Source: Mesostigma viride
Lineage: Eukaryota > Streptophyta > Mesostigmatophyceae > Mesostigmatales > Mesostigmataceae
Direction: 5' to 3'
Assembly: GCA_009746045.1 (NCBI GenBank)
Contig: RPFO01000253.1
Coordinates: forward strand, 372,001 to 436,000
Length of the DNA: 64,000 bases
Part shown: positions 11,801 to 22,231 of the stretch, piece after piece
How the letters are laid out: each line of letters opens with the position of its first letter
Numbering within the stretch: the first letter of the stretch is position 1
Position numbers and translations under genes: made by a program
Notes under the pieces: generated by a model
The model's database searches: none
Told to the model about the DNA's origin: nothing
The model's input: the letters and a program-made list of their open reading frames with translations, nothing else

Positions 11801-14800
11801 TTACCTTATCTCTTGGTGCTCTTTTTATTTGCCCCCGCCCCACAGTTGTGCCTTCCCTTCTTCTTCCCTTGGTCTTCTTACCTCCTTCTGCCCCATGTTC
11901 ATGTTTTACCATCCCTTCAGGCACGCCCGCGGGTCCCCCTCGTGCGGTGCGCGGCAGTAGCACAGCGGCACCCGCGCCCCCCTTCAAGACCGACCTGCCG
12001 GCCGACTACATTAAGTACCTCGACCTTGACTTCCGCCCCTGGGCGCAGCCAATCCCTGTCAAAGGCCGCACCGCGGGCATCAGGCAGCGGTCGCTGCCCT
12101 CGTGCAAGCTGGGCAGCTGCATCAACGTGAAGATCCTCAACAACCAGCTCTACTGGTCGCGCCCACGCAGCCACGACGCAGCGGCCAAGGCGGGGCCGGA
12201 TGGCAGCGTTGTCAACGCGGACTCCAAGTTTGTGAGCGAGGGGTTGAGCTATCGCGACTGTTTCCAGCTGCTGGGTTTCCTGGACCTGCTGCGGGTGAAG
12301 AGGAGCGTGCCAGATGTCGAGTTTGCGATAAATTCGGCGGACGAACCGATGTATAGGTGAGCCAATGTGCAGGTGGGTTGATGGGTTGACATATTCATGG
12401 GCTGATGGGTTGATGGGCTGATGGGCTGATGGGTTGATGGGTTGATGGGTTGACATATTCATGGGCTGATGGGTTGATGGGTTCCTGTTTTGATGGGTCG
12501 TTGTACAGGTGAGTAGTAATTACAGGTGGCTCGATGTATTGATGCTCATGTGCGTGTGAGCGGATGTACAGGTACTCTGGTGTACAGGTGGGTTGTTGGG
12601 TTGGTGGGTTGATGGGTCGATCTATGGGCGGGTGGATGTACAGTAGGGTGGATGTACCGTTGGATGGATGTGCAGGTGGGTAGTTATACAGGTGAGAACA
12701 TGTACCGGTGAGTGAGCGGCCAATCGCCACGTGCCCCCCCCCCTGGCTCCCTCTTGGGATTGGTGCACGGTTGTGTACTAGGCTTGGGATATCATGCCTA
12801 TTCCCGCACAGTGGCCCGAGCAGGCTCGTGATGCTGATGATCCCATCATCGCCCCATTCTAACCCTTGGATGCTGCTGTGCCCTTCGCTTCCTCGCAATC
12901 TCCCTGCGTGCAGGACGCGCGACTACGCGACGACGACGGTCATCCCGTTTGTCTTCTCCACCCAAAAGAGTAATGAGTACCTGGACGTGCTGCTACCCCC
13001 CTGGAGCACCTGGGGGGTCCACTACATCCCTGGCGAGGACAAGCACACCAAGACGGGCATCTCGGCCGGGCTGACCGACACCGCGTGGGAGGTCCACTTC
13101 AAGGAGCTCGTGCACGCGCGCGAGCAGAACCCGTTTGCCTTCCGGGAACCCAAGGCTTTCTTCCGCGACAGCATCGGGGACGGGAGCAACCTGTTCCGTG
13201 TAAAGTTGGGGCTGTGCCATGGGTCTGATGAGGTGGACGCGCGGTTTTATGCCGACAGCCTGCACGCAGCTGCCAGTAACCAGCATCTGTTGGAAAACTA
13301 CCCGGAGCTTGCACGCCAGCTGCGACATTTCGAGACGGGGCCGCCCGTGCATGCGCAGCACCGGTACGCTAGCCGCCGTGAGAGGGCGAATTCATTAGTC
13401 TTGTTATGATGTTATAATTATTGTCATTATTATCATGATTGTCATTATTGTTTATGCGGGTCCAGCGACGGGCAGTGCGTGGCCAGCCTGCTCACCCCAC
13501 TACCGTTTAAATTGTCACCATGGTTTCTGTGATGGCGTTGGGTGCTGCGTGAGAGCTCATCGCACATGATGGGCACACCATGCGGGGGGCAGCACGGCAT
13601 ATCCGCTTTATCACATGCCGGCACAATTCACGACATCGTATATGCCTGCAAGAAATAGGAAGGCTATTGCTTGCTTGTCGTTTGCCGGGGCATTTCGGGT
13701 GGTCATATTTTCCATAATGCCAGCAAAGCCCGCATAGGGTGCAATCAGCACAATCTCCCGTGCACTAGTCATCGTTTGCTTGGGAGCCTCCTCTGTTGGT
13801 TTTGAGACAGTAGTTTTTTTGAACCAGCTCTTGCACCTGTCCACTGAATGTCCCCCCGCCAGATCCTCTCCACCTTTTTGTTAACCAGCCCCTGTTTTGG
13901 CTTAATGCCCGCCTGCCTCCCCAACCCATGCCTTCTCATCTCACCCACCACCACCCACAGGTGCCAGTACAAATACCTTCTCTACATGGACGCGGATGAC
14001 GGCGGTGTCAGCCCCGACATGCCAGACATATTGACAGCGGGCGCGGTGGTGCTGGCCATCAAGTCTGGCAAGCGCGAGACCTACTACTCGCGTACGCTAC
14101 GGGACAGGGAGCACGTCGTGTACCTGACGGGCGTGCCCAATGACGTGTGCGACGACATCGAGGACGCGGTCCAGTTTGGGGAGCAGAACCACACGGACAG
14201 CAGCCGAATGGCGCAGCGCCTGCATGTGGGTGGCCGCTTGTTTCCGCGATCGCAGGCACTGCCTGACTCTGTCACGCTGACCGCTTGCGATGCCTGACAC
14301 GCCACTGTGTAGTTGCATGATGCCCTGCCTACCTGCATGTGGTGCTTGCATGCGTGCTTGCTTTGGAATGCGAATGACCTCTGGCACTAAGTGGAAGTGG
14401 CTTCTATCAATCTCAGGGCAGGCCAGGGACTCCGGGGGGGGGGGGGGGGGGGGGAGAGAAGGGAATACTGAAACAAATACTCGAAGGGAGTTTTCGGGGG
14501 GGCTCAGTGGGGGTTACGGTTGCGGCGCGTGTAACTGCACCAGAACATCTCGACCATTCCTATGCACCCGTGACCAGGTCCACAATGACCTAGTAGCGAC
14601 CCCTCGGTCTCCTCCTCCCTTTGCCATCATTTACCTGTATCGCGTCGCCTGACCGTCTCCCCTCGGTGCCTGTGTTCGAATTTGTTTTTACTGTCTATGA
14701 AAATACTCTACCTACCACACGTAACCCCATGCCCTCCCCCCAAACCAAACCGCCGTCATTCCGAAGCCCTTGGCCCCCAATCAAGTCCAAACACTTGCCA

Positions 14801-16013
14801 CCCATGTCGAAACACTAGACCATGTCCCCGCCTCCCTAAGAAACCCTTGTACCAAACACCCCAACTAAATCGTGAACTCCCACCCCCCTTGCCTAATTAA
14901 ACCCTGAACCCGTGGCCCCATCCATTCCCCCACCACCGCCACCAGTCTTGGGCCGAGTCGCACTTGTCCCCCTCTGCCATTCTGGAGTACATGCGCGTGG
15001 CGCTTCACAAATACTCCCAGCTCCAAAAGTGGACCCCTGTGCTCGACAAGAAGCGCGACATGCTGGTGACAGCTGCCAGCCTCGGCGATTTCTACGCCGG
15101 GGCCGATAAAGACACGCTCCAGCGGGCGGTCGACTGTTACCGCACCGTCGGCCGTGACCGTCGGACCTGCCACACCAACCTAAAGCACGGAGGGGCCAGC
15201 GGGCCGGGCGTCCAGGACGGGGGGCTGACGATGGAGAGGCCGGTGCAACGGTTGCTGTTGCCGGGATCGACGCGCCCATGGCACTCCGACGGGCGCCAGA
15301 TAGACACGGATGAGGGGGAGGATGGGGAGATTATGGGGGTGGAGGTCGAGGGGGTGGATGACGGGGCGCATCGCCATCACCACCAGCAGCAGCAGCACGC
15401 GGTCAAGCCACAAGAAGAGGCAGGTGCGGAACCTACAGTCGTGCCAGAAGAGGCCGAGGCGGAGCAGGAGCAGGAGCAAGAGCAAGCGCCAGCGGACGAG
15501 GCCACAGAGGAAGAAGCGCCAGAGGCCAGGGATGCTCGTGCTCCCGTGACGCCGAAAAAGACCATCCCACCAAAAAAGGGTACCCCCACCCCCGAAAAGG
15601 CCGCCCCTGTGCCTAAGAAGGGCCAACCAGCCCCGACGAAGGGTTCTGCGACGGCAGCTACGCCCGCCAAGACAGGCACACCTGCACTAGCACCTGAGAC
15701 GAAGACCTCGAAACCTGCTGGCAAGCCGCGCACGCCCTCGCCTAGGAGGCAAGCAAACAGCATCCTCAAGCAGAGGGAAGCGATCAAGCAGGCGGCGCTG
15801 CAGGCGTCGCGGCAGCGGCTCGCCATGGGTGGGCATCAGCATGCGCCGGAGGGCAAGCCGGCCATGAGCGTGGCAAAGGACTGGCTCACTAAGAAAGTGG
15901 AAGACGTCACAAAGCACCTGACGGCCAGCAAGCCGCAGGACGAGGGGGGCGGCGTGATCCAGACACCATATGGGCTGTTAATACCCGCAGAGGACCTGCC
16001 ATTGCCAGAATAA
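8828..16013 (+). CDS. Family-90 (CAP10-like) glycosyltransferase, five exons
   Basis: Probable secretory-pathway glycosyltransferase of the GT90 family (known members transfer xylose or glucose to glycans or proteins; the acceptor here is unknown). Exons 8828-8927, 11921-12356, 12914-13363, 13961-14225 and 14946-16013, all with GT...AG borders and matching phases, give 772 residues. The N-terminus has a basic/polar lead and hydrophobic stretch WLINIVCCIFLSTQAVYG, a signal peptide or type II anchor. Family motifs: IPFVFSTQKSNEYLDVLLP with PPWSTW (exon 3); YKYLLYMDADDGG with ILTAGAVVLAIKS and YYSRTLRDREHVVYL (exon 4); AESHLSPSAILEYMRVAL (start of exon 5). The last ~270 residues are an added Glu-rich then Lys/Pro/Ala-rich tail (PKK and PEK repeats). 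ATG 8828 is the first in-frame start before the hydrophobic segment. Exons within the 3-kb intron 1 cannot be excluded, but exon 1 and exon 2 join in phase without them. Confidence 0.75.
9163..9290. repeat. (GT)n microsatellite, imperfect
   Basis: About 125 bp of GT repeats interrupted by single T, C or A changes, in intron 1 of the GT90-like gene. Long open frames across it on both strands are repeat artefacts. Confidence 0.9.
9561..10209. repeat. (CCCCTG)n hexanucleotide array, ~650 bp
   Basis: More than 100 nearly perfect CCCCTG units, with one interruption around 9832-9885 where units shorten to CCCTG and one CTG insert occurs. The minus strand is (CAGGGG)n. All six frames are open (Pro-Cys, Pro-Ala, Gly-Arg, Gly-Gln or Gly-Ala dipeptides), which is why long spurious ORFs appear here. 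Confidence 0.97.
10378..10621. repeat. (CCCA)n tetranucleotide array, ~240 bp
   Basis: Starts as CCCAA-CCCA mixtures and becomes a pure CCCA run. The minus strand (GGGT)n has the form of G-quadruplex DNA. Intronic; ORFs across it are artefacts. Confidence 0.96.
11341..11795. repeat. 54-bp minisatellite, about 8 copies
   Basis: Unit contains GCCCCGCCTCATGTCCGTG; copies start at 11350 and recur every 54 bp to 11728, with a degenerate ninth copy near 11782. Because 54 is a multiple of 3, every frame lacking a stop in one unit stays open; it lies in intron 1 just upstream of exon 2. Confidence 0.95.
12375..12720. repeat. Imperfect GATGGGTT/GATGTACAGGTG tandem repeats in intron 2
   Basis: Intron 2 of the GT90-like gene (12357-12913) is largely built of variants of TGATGGGTTGATGGGC and GGATGTACAGGTG. 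No coding signal. Confidence 0.85.
14434..14454. repeat. Poly-G run in intron 4
   Basis: Twenty or so consecutive G residues within the intron 14226-14945 of the GT90-like gene. Confidence 0.95.
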
Positions 16014-16850
16014 TCGATTACCATGAACTGTACATCATTTTTCGTCAACAATGAACTGTCTCACTTAAAATGAATGAATAGGAGCCGACAGGGATGGACT
16101 GTCAGAATGACATCTAGTTGTCGTGGTATGCCGTTGGGTAAGTTAGCTCTGGCACTTTGCTAGATGCCTTCATTTTGAAGTGCATGAGACCGTTTTCTGA
16201 TACGCAATATGTGCTGCAAAAGAGGCAGTGGGCTTGTGCGCGATGTGGCTGATCATTTATAGAAATGTTTTACGAAAAATCCCTATCCATGGTTGCCCGG
16301 GTATGCACACATGTTGTTGGATCGCCATGCGTCCAGGCATAGTTGTCTCACTTAACATGAGTACATATTCTATCATATTGCAACATACTGTCTCATAGAA
16401 TTTAAGTGAGGAAACTATTCCTGACGCATGGTGATCCAACGGATCGTGGAATAAGGACGAGGGTGTAGTTGTCTGCTTGATAGAACTTTGTCTGAGAGGA
16501 AGGACGCGAATTAAGACCGAGGGAGCCGCGTGGCTATCTGCAGGAAGACCTGCATGCATGGAGGGAGACAGATGGTAACAAACAAAAAATTTTAATTACA
16601 GATTAATATAATTTCAATGCACAAGGCTACACATTTCCATCTCCATTCATATTCATCATCCTGAACGACTCAAAAACATGGAAGAGATAATGGCACTGCT
16701 CGAGCTACCATGGTCCGGATTTCGATCCGGGCGATTTCTGGCCTGCACTGTTTGTCTCCTTCTAGTGCGCTGTTTGTCCCCATCTAGTGTTCAACGGTTG
16801 GGGGATGATGCCGACGATATTTGTGTAATTATTCTCCTAATGAGATTAGC
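16014..16850. other. Intergenic, 3' of the glycosyltransferase gene
   Basis: No gene seen. It should contain the 3' UTR of the upstream gene; no clear TGTAA or AATAAA signal was found close to the stop. A copy of the dispersed R1 repeat occupies about 16603-16765. Confidence 0.5.
16603..16765 (+). repeat. Dispersed SINE-like repeat R1, copy 2
   Basis: Shares AATTTCAATGCACAAGGCT, CATCCTGAACGACTC, GAGCTACCATGGTCCGGAT and TTTCTGGCCTGC with the copies near 6.7 and 27.4 kb. Confidence 0.6.
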
Positions 16851-16860
16851 ATAGTACTCC

Positions 16861-17296
16861 TTCAAAGAACAGCTAGTATAGGACATGGGGGGCCTAGGCC
16901 TCTCCGTGATTTGGACGAAGATGATGGACAGGGCCAAGTGGGCCCAGGTCATAGAGGACAACAAGCCCCCCCCTGTGGGGAAGCGCCCGCGTGTGCAAAC
17001 CCGTGGGAGGCACGCCCGACAGCTCCCCTAGGGCAGCGTGAGGCTGTCTAGATAGATGTTGTAGTTAGAATGCTGTTAGATAGATGTCGTAGGTAGCTGA
17101 TGTAGATAGATTAGACGCGGACAAGATAACGGCAGGCTTGAGCTACCATGGTCCGGATTCTCCCGATTTCTGCATGGCCTGCGCTGGTTGTCTCCTTGAG
17201 ATTAGACCGGTAGGGCTGTTTGCACCCATCCATCCATCCATCGGGGTTAATGCTCCGTGACTCCCCAACGGGAGCACGAGTCTAATTAATTAATTA
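16861..17296 (+). mobile_element. 5'-truncated LINE copy with 10-bp target duplication
   Basis: Flanked by ATAGTACTCC at 16851-16860 and 17297-17306. It starts in a degenerate ORF2 C-terminus (FKEQLV then DMGGLGLSVIW), nearly identical to the copy at 39430. It continues through the 3' UTR, a CTCCCCAACGGGAG hairpin (near 17263-17276) and a (TAAT)n tail. A stop and small frame changes mark it as dead. An R1 repeat is nested at 17117-17198. Confidence 0.85.
17117..17198 (+). repeat. Nested R1 repeat, 3' part, with 9-bp target duplication
   Basis: Flanked by AGATTAGAC at 17108-17116 and 17199-17207. The LINE sequence at 39.66 kb lacks this insertion, confirming the boundaries. It is 82 bp, from GCGGACAAG to CTCCTTG, so R1 moves by a target-duplicating mechanism and can be 5' truncated. 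Confidence 0.75.
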
Positions 17297-17334
17297 ATAG
17301 TACTCCGTGGCATGCCTTTGCGCATGACACGCAA

Positions 17335-17335
17335 G

Positions 17336-17376
<41 letters not shown>
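17335..17376. repeat. (ACTT)n microsatellite
   Basis: About ten perfect ACTT units. Confidence 0.95.
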
Positions 17377-19100
17377 CTCCTTGATAGGGAAAAAAAAACT
17401 AAGAAGGAAAAAGAGAACACACACACGCAAAAAGGGGTTAAAATAAAAGTAAGAAGTACCATGCACCCCGGCCCGCCACTTCTTGGTTACTGTAACAGAA
17501 TAAAATTATGGTGGCCTCTGCACGGCGGTGGAGCACTGACACGGGAGACGGCGTGGCACCGGTCAGCCTTGAGCCAATGAGCCTAAGTTGACAGCTGGTT
17601 GGCCCACAATGTTTCCTTGACAGGGGTGCTCAGGTGCATGGGGCCCGCGCCCCCCCCCCCCCCCCCCCGGCCGCTTCACCCCGGCCGGTCGAGACGGCCA
17701 CCCGTCTTGGTATTAATTGCTGGACCGGCCGGCCAGCCCGGCCTGCCGCCTGCATGCGGCGCCCTAGCTCGATCCTCGAGGAAGTCTCCTACCAGGAAGC
17801 CATCGATCCCGGTCCGCGGCCGATCGAGGCCACGGGCTACGTATACCAAGTCCTCGCCGTGAAGGAGGCCGGGCTGCCACCACCAACGATGTCGTCCACG
17901 GTCCCTTCACGGGTTTGGATCGAGGAATCGGACGACCGGGGTGCCAGGCCGGTCGCTTGTGGTATACGACGCGGCGGTCGGTGCCGACCACCTTTCAGCC
18001 GAGCTGATGGAGAACCGGCGCTGAAGTTCCGGCCCTGACCTGGCGGTGCGGGTCGAGCTAATTCTGCTGGCGTTCTCCAACCGTGTTCTGCACTCTTTGA
18101 GCCTCTCTGACCCCGGTATAAACCGCTTTTGGGGTGTCTGCCACCAGTCTGAACGCCGCGCGCTAAAGGTCTTGCATGGGCCGGCATGATGCTGCACTGA
18201 GGCTCCGCGCTGCGCTGGACCCACACCTGTTGTTGTTGTTCATTGTTGTTGCCCACGCCGCACATGGGTACACTGGCGCGGGAATAAACTCAACTCAACT
18301 CAACTCTTAACGCCGCACATGGGCATGCAGCAGAGATTGCGCTGGACCCACACCGTGGTGAGTCTCAGATGCCGGGTTTTCCGCGTCGTGGCCATAACAC
18401 TGTCATGGCTGTACAGCTCTACATACGTGTTTCAATGCATGTTGCGCGCCGGCCGGTGGTGGAGGACCTCGGTGCATCGCATTAATTGCCCTCAGCAGAT
18501 GGTTTACAATTGGTCTTCATTTTTGTTGACTACGTACATCAAGGCTTTCATGGTTCGACACAATCCAGTCGGTCCTCTGGCTGGGAGTCTCTTTGGGCCA
18601 TCCTAGATCGATCTGGATCGCGTGCCACCACTGGCATGTATTGCTGCATGCCATTCACTGGCTGTACGAGGTTTTAGTCGGCATGAGGCAGTAGACTGTG
18701 CGGACGTACTGCATGCGGAAGGCACCATGCACCCCAGTACCATTCCCCCTTTGATCTTGTCAGTTGTGTCATGTCCCCAACATTTGATGCATATCTGTTC
18801 ATTATCAGTCGACCCATCATCAATTTCCTTCATTGTGAGGAGTAGTGGCGACAGGCCGGCCCGGGCCTAGCTTTATCCCAGGCGCAGAGGACTGAAGGGA
18901 GTTTCGGTAAATTGCTTATTAATTTGTGATGTTCTATCTCTCAGGCCATGCATGGTGTGCATGGGCGCCAGTTCTGATCGATGACTATATCAACTGAATG
19001 TCTACCTAGTTGATAAGCCTGGTCTTGTGGTTGGTAACTTGTGGGTTTCTAATCAAGAGCCAGTATGGTGTTGATATGCCATTTTAGATCGAGTTAGGAA
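17377..19100. other. Non-coding, repeat-derived interval
   Basis: No gene recognised. It holds a poly-C run (17650-17668), a reversed (CAA)n-tailed hairpin unit (18225-18268), and a second reversed unit with an (AGTTG)n-type tail (about 18285-18330, CAACTCAACT on the plus strand). Confidence 0.5.
18225..18330 (-). repeat. Two reversed GC-hairpin retroposon 3' ends
   Basis: On the minus strand CCCATGTGCGGCGTGGGC is followed by CAACAACAA (18268 down to 18225). A second CCCATGTGCGGCGTT is followed by an (AGTTG)n run (18325 down to 18288). The same core as at 8228 and 34286, with different tails. Confidence 0.5.
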
Positions 19101-19104
19101 ATGT

Positions 19105-19195
19105 CTCGATTACGCGGCTTCCTCCACTCCACCCATCCATCAAGGAATATGTGCTACTACATGATCTCCCAACGGAGGCATGTTATAATTTCAAT
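19105..19195 (+). repeat. LINE 3' end, type-1 hairpin and AT tail
   Basis: GCGGCTTCCTCCACTCC, then GGAATATGTGCTAC, the hairpin CTCCCAACGGAGG and an AATTTCAATTTAA tail. Same 3' end as at 26640-26725, 39100-39195 and 40420-40520. 5' limit not defined. Confidence 0.65.
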
Positions 19196-19586
19196 TTAAC
19201 TCGTCGTCTGTCCCTGGTCCTAATATTAGGACTGAGTTCAACTCAGTCCTAATTTTAGGACCTAATTTTGAGGTTTTGTAGAAAATTCGCCCCGGTCGGA
19301 ATATTTGGCAGAAAAATTTTCTCAAAATTTATTCAAATACTCCTTGAAAAGATCTTTCTTGGACATATTTTTGGGATTTTTTTGGATTTGGTTTGGGCGG
19401 CTAACCGTACGGTGAAAGTACAGGTGGTAAGGGTACATTTTCACGCGAAACGTGAGTTCCGGAAATGCACGACCTAGCCATGGCGGCTTGCGCCCATGCA
19501 TGCAGTTTACGTTTTCGGACGATTTTGCGGGCCAAACCCAGGAAATAGATGTTTTATGTCCTAAAGAGGATACAAGTGAATTTTAA

Positions 19587-21285
19587 CCCCTAAATGGGCA
19601 GAAATACTGCCGATGCATCGGCTGTAACTTCACAATTTTGCAAACCAGATGCCATCCAACCCACCCATATCCAATGGCTGTCCTTGGGGGCCAAGCATGT
19701 CCATGAGTTGCCCTTCGGGTTGGTATATCACAACCTTACATATATGCAGGTTAGGCCATGTATAACTGCCGTCAAAGTCAGGGGGGTCAAGACGAGCGTT
19801 TTCATTTTTGGTAGAATGTGCATTTTGAATTATGTTGTAAGAGCTAGGCACCTACCACTTCAGGGATGATAAACAATTAGTTGCTGAACAGTTTGAGCCA
19901 TAGGGGTCATCATTTGGGTGGGTATACCAGCAGTTACACCCAGTACAGCCCATAGGGGTACCGTTGGTAAAAAGCAACCAAGGGGGTAGGAGTGGGCATA
20001 CTACCTACTAATACCTACTAATGTGGCCCCCAACCATGCCACACAATACATTTCCCTTCCACAATGATGGGGAAACATAACTGCATCATCACACTGCCCT
20101 TACATGGCAACTATGTGCAGCTGCCACCTTGTCCATGCACGTAGGTAACGTGGTACGGATACCCTACGCAAGGCATGCATTCTAGGAGGCAGCCACCAAC
20201 AAACTAGTGATTTTAAGCCTATTTCAGCTTGCCCTAGCAAGGATAAACTAGGCCTAAGCTGCTATAGCTTGCCAGGTGATGGCCAGCACACCTGGTGGCA
20301 CATGCTGACGATGGGAAGCTTCTACTCACCGGTTACATGCTTGATGATGCCACAGAGACAGGCCAACTGCCTCACACTCATGCAATATGTGTGTGGGAAA
20401 TGAATAACAAACATATATGGAGGTATTCAAACCCATACAGCCTCTAAAACTTTTCACCATCACCCTGTGGCAGGTCAACTGACTGAGGGAAGCATCTAAG
20501 AAGGGTGTTTTAGAAAGGGGCCAGGCCAGGGTCAAGAAAGAGCATGAATAATGCAAAAAGAATGTGCTACACAAGCTAGAACGTATATATAAACGTCAAA
20601 CATCGATAGGAAAACGATAACTCAGCTTTACCAGGCATGGATGGCGTTACCTTGGCCCAGGCGGTGGCCGCAAAATGGCGCATTTCGGCACACCAAAGTT
20701 GTGCAGCATGGTCGCTGGATTCGGCAATTTCTGGCCACCCTTGCACGTTTACGACTACTATGTATCATAAAAAGTACAAAGAAACCAATATATCCTTTAA
20801 AATACGCCGGAAAGTTATTGCTGTCAACGTTTCTATCGTCCGGCCTGATCGCAGTTTTTTCCAGCAAGAACGCTGCCGACACCTATCAAATGGCATTCCC
20901 GCGAACCAAAAATTGGCCTGTATCATCTTTAGGACGTATAAAATCAATTTCCTGAGTTTGGTCAGAAAATTCGAACGAAAACGTAAATGCCATGCGTGGG
21001 CGCAAGCCGCCATGGCCAGGTCGTCGTTTTCCGGAATGCACGTTGTACGTGAAAAAGTACCCTGACCCCTTGTACTTTGACCGGCCAGAACACCTCCATA
21101 ACTTTGTCAGAAGTATGCAAACCCTAGTACCATGCTGTGAGGAAAATTATAAACTTTCGATCTTCTCAGCTAAACTTTTCCTAATTCTCAATAGTTTTCG
21201 CGGCATTTGGTCCCCCGAGAAGGGGCCGACGTGTCGGCTGTAACTCAGTTTTAGGCGGAAAATCGGCAGCCAGACCATTTAGGGG
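19587..21285 (+). mobile_element. 1699-bp TTAA element, copy 1 (piggyBac-like, non-autonomous)
   Basis: Ends CCCCTAAATGG in inverted orientation, flanked by TTAA at 19583-19586 and 21286-21289. Subterminal palindromes GCCGATGCATCGGC (left) and GCCGACACGTCGGC-type (right). Nearly identical, in reverse orientation and with the same 1699-bp length, to 42219-43917. No ORF over 142 aa and no DDE transposase motif; the short ORFs are conserved only because the copies are young. Confidence 0.88.
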
Positions 21286-22231
21286 TTAACCTCGCGGGGA
21301 TGCGATTTACTGGGTGTCGGCACTGTTCTTGCTGGAAAAATCTGCGATTAGGCAGGTCGACGGAATGGATTACTACAATTGATTCCCGGATCAAATCGAA
21401 GGGTTTATAGGTTTCTTTCTACCTTTTATCATGTATTGTCGTAGATTAAGTCTAGTGGCAGTAAAGATTTGATGATCTCGACCACTCTGTCACGTCATGG
21501 TTTGTGTGCCGCAAAGTGCCACTTTTGCAGGCACCGCCTGGGCCAAGGTAACGCCAGCCGTGCCAGGTAAAGCTGGAATATCGCTGCTTCATCGTTTCTT
21601 GGTATTCTTACATGAGTTTAAGCTTGCGATGCGCTGTCAGTTTTGAGTCTTGCTGCTCTTTCTTGACCGTTGCCTGCCCCTCTCTAAAACCATCTTTTTA
21701 GATGATCTTACCAGGCATTTGCCTTCCCGTAGCGTGGCTGTACAAGGTTTTAGGTGCTGAATGGGTTAAAACACTTTCATAGATGTTAGTTATTCTCGTG
21801 CTATGTTCATATTGCATGATTGTGTGGTCATGGGCTGCGTCAAGGGTACTGTCAAGCTTATACGGGTGAGTGAAAAATCTTGGTGATAAACCACTGTCAT
21901 CATGTGCCAGCAGGTATCTTGGCCATGTCATGGCAAGGTAATACAGTTTTATCCATGTCCTTTCTTGTAAAGAACAATTAAATGTGACTAACCTACCCAT
22001 TATATCGGTGGTTAGTACTTATAATACATCCCTTTGTAGCTACGTATCCATACGCATTCCCTATATGTATGCATAGGCTTTCACACATACTAAGGTACAA
22101 TATAACTGCAATATGATGATGCAAGTATGTTTTCCTATTATGCCTGAAGGGAAATGGGCTGATTGACATGGTTTGTGGCCACGCTACTATGAAGTATGAC
22201 CGCACTTACATGCTTGCAAATTGCTAGCATG

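Larger units (their letters stand above)
8928..11920 (+). other. Intron 1 of the glycosyltransferase gene, repeat-filled
   Basis: Begins GTAAGTTACC and ends TTTACCATCCCTTCAG. It holds a GT-rich microsatellite, a long CCCCTG hexamer array, a CCCA array and a 54-bp minisatellite, each listed separately. Between 10625 and 11330 nothing recognisable is seen apart from a short direct repeat of GGCGTACTGTATCGTAACGT near 10868-10907. Confidence 0.65.

Noticed and set aside
11259-12000. Repeat protein encoded by the 54-bp minisatellite
   Set aside because: Open only because 54 is divisible by 3 and the unit has no stop; the region lies between a good splice donor at 8928 and a good acceptor at 11920, and exon phases fit without it.
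17599-18265. ORFs of 75-142 aa on both strands in the GC-rich block
   Set aside because: Overlapping frames on both strands, poly-C run and repeat ends nearby, no recognisable motif or splice support.
20326-21065. Conserved 82-142-aa ORFs in the 1699-bp TTAA elements
   Set aside because: Identical in both copies because the copies are almost identical; overlapping frames on both strands and no motif, so no evidence of a gene.
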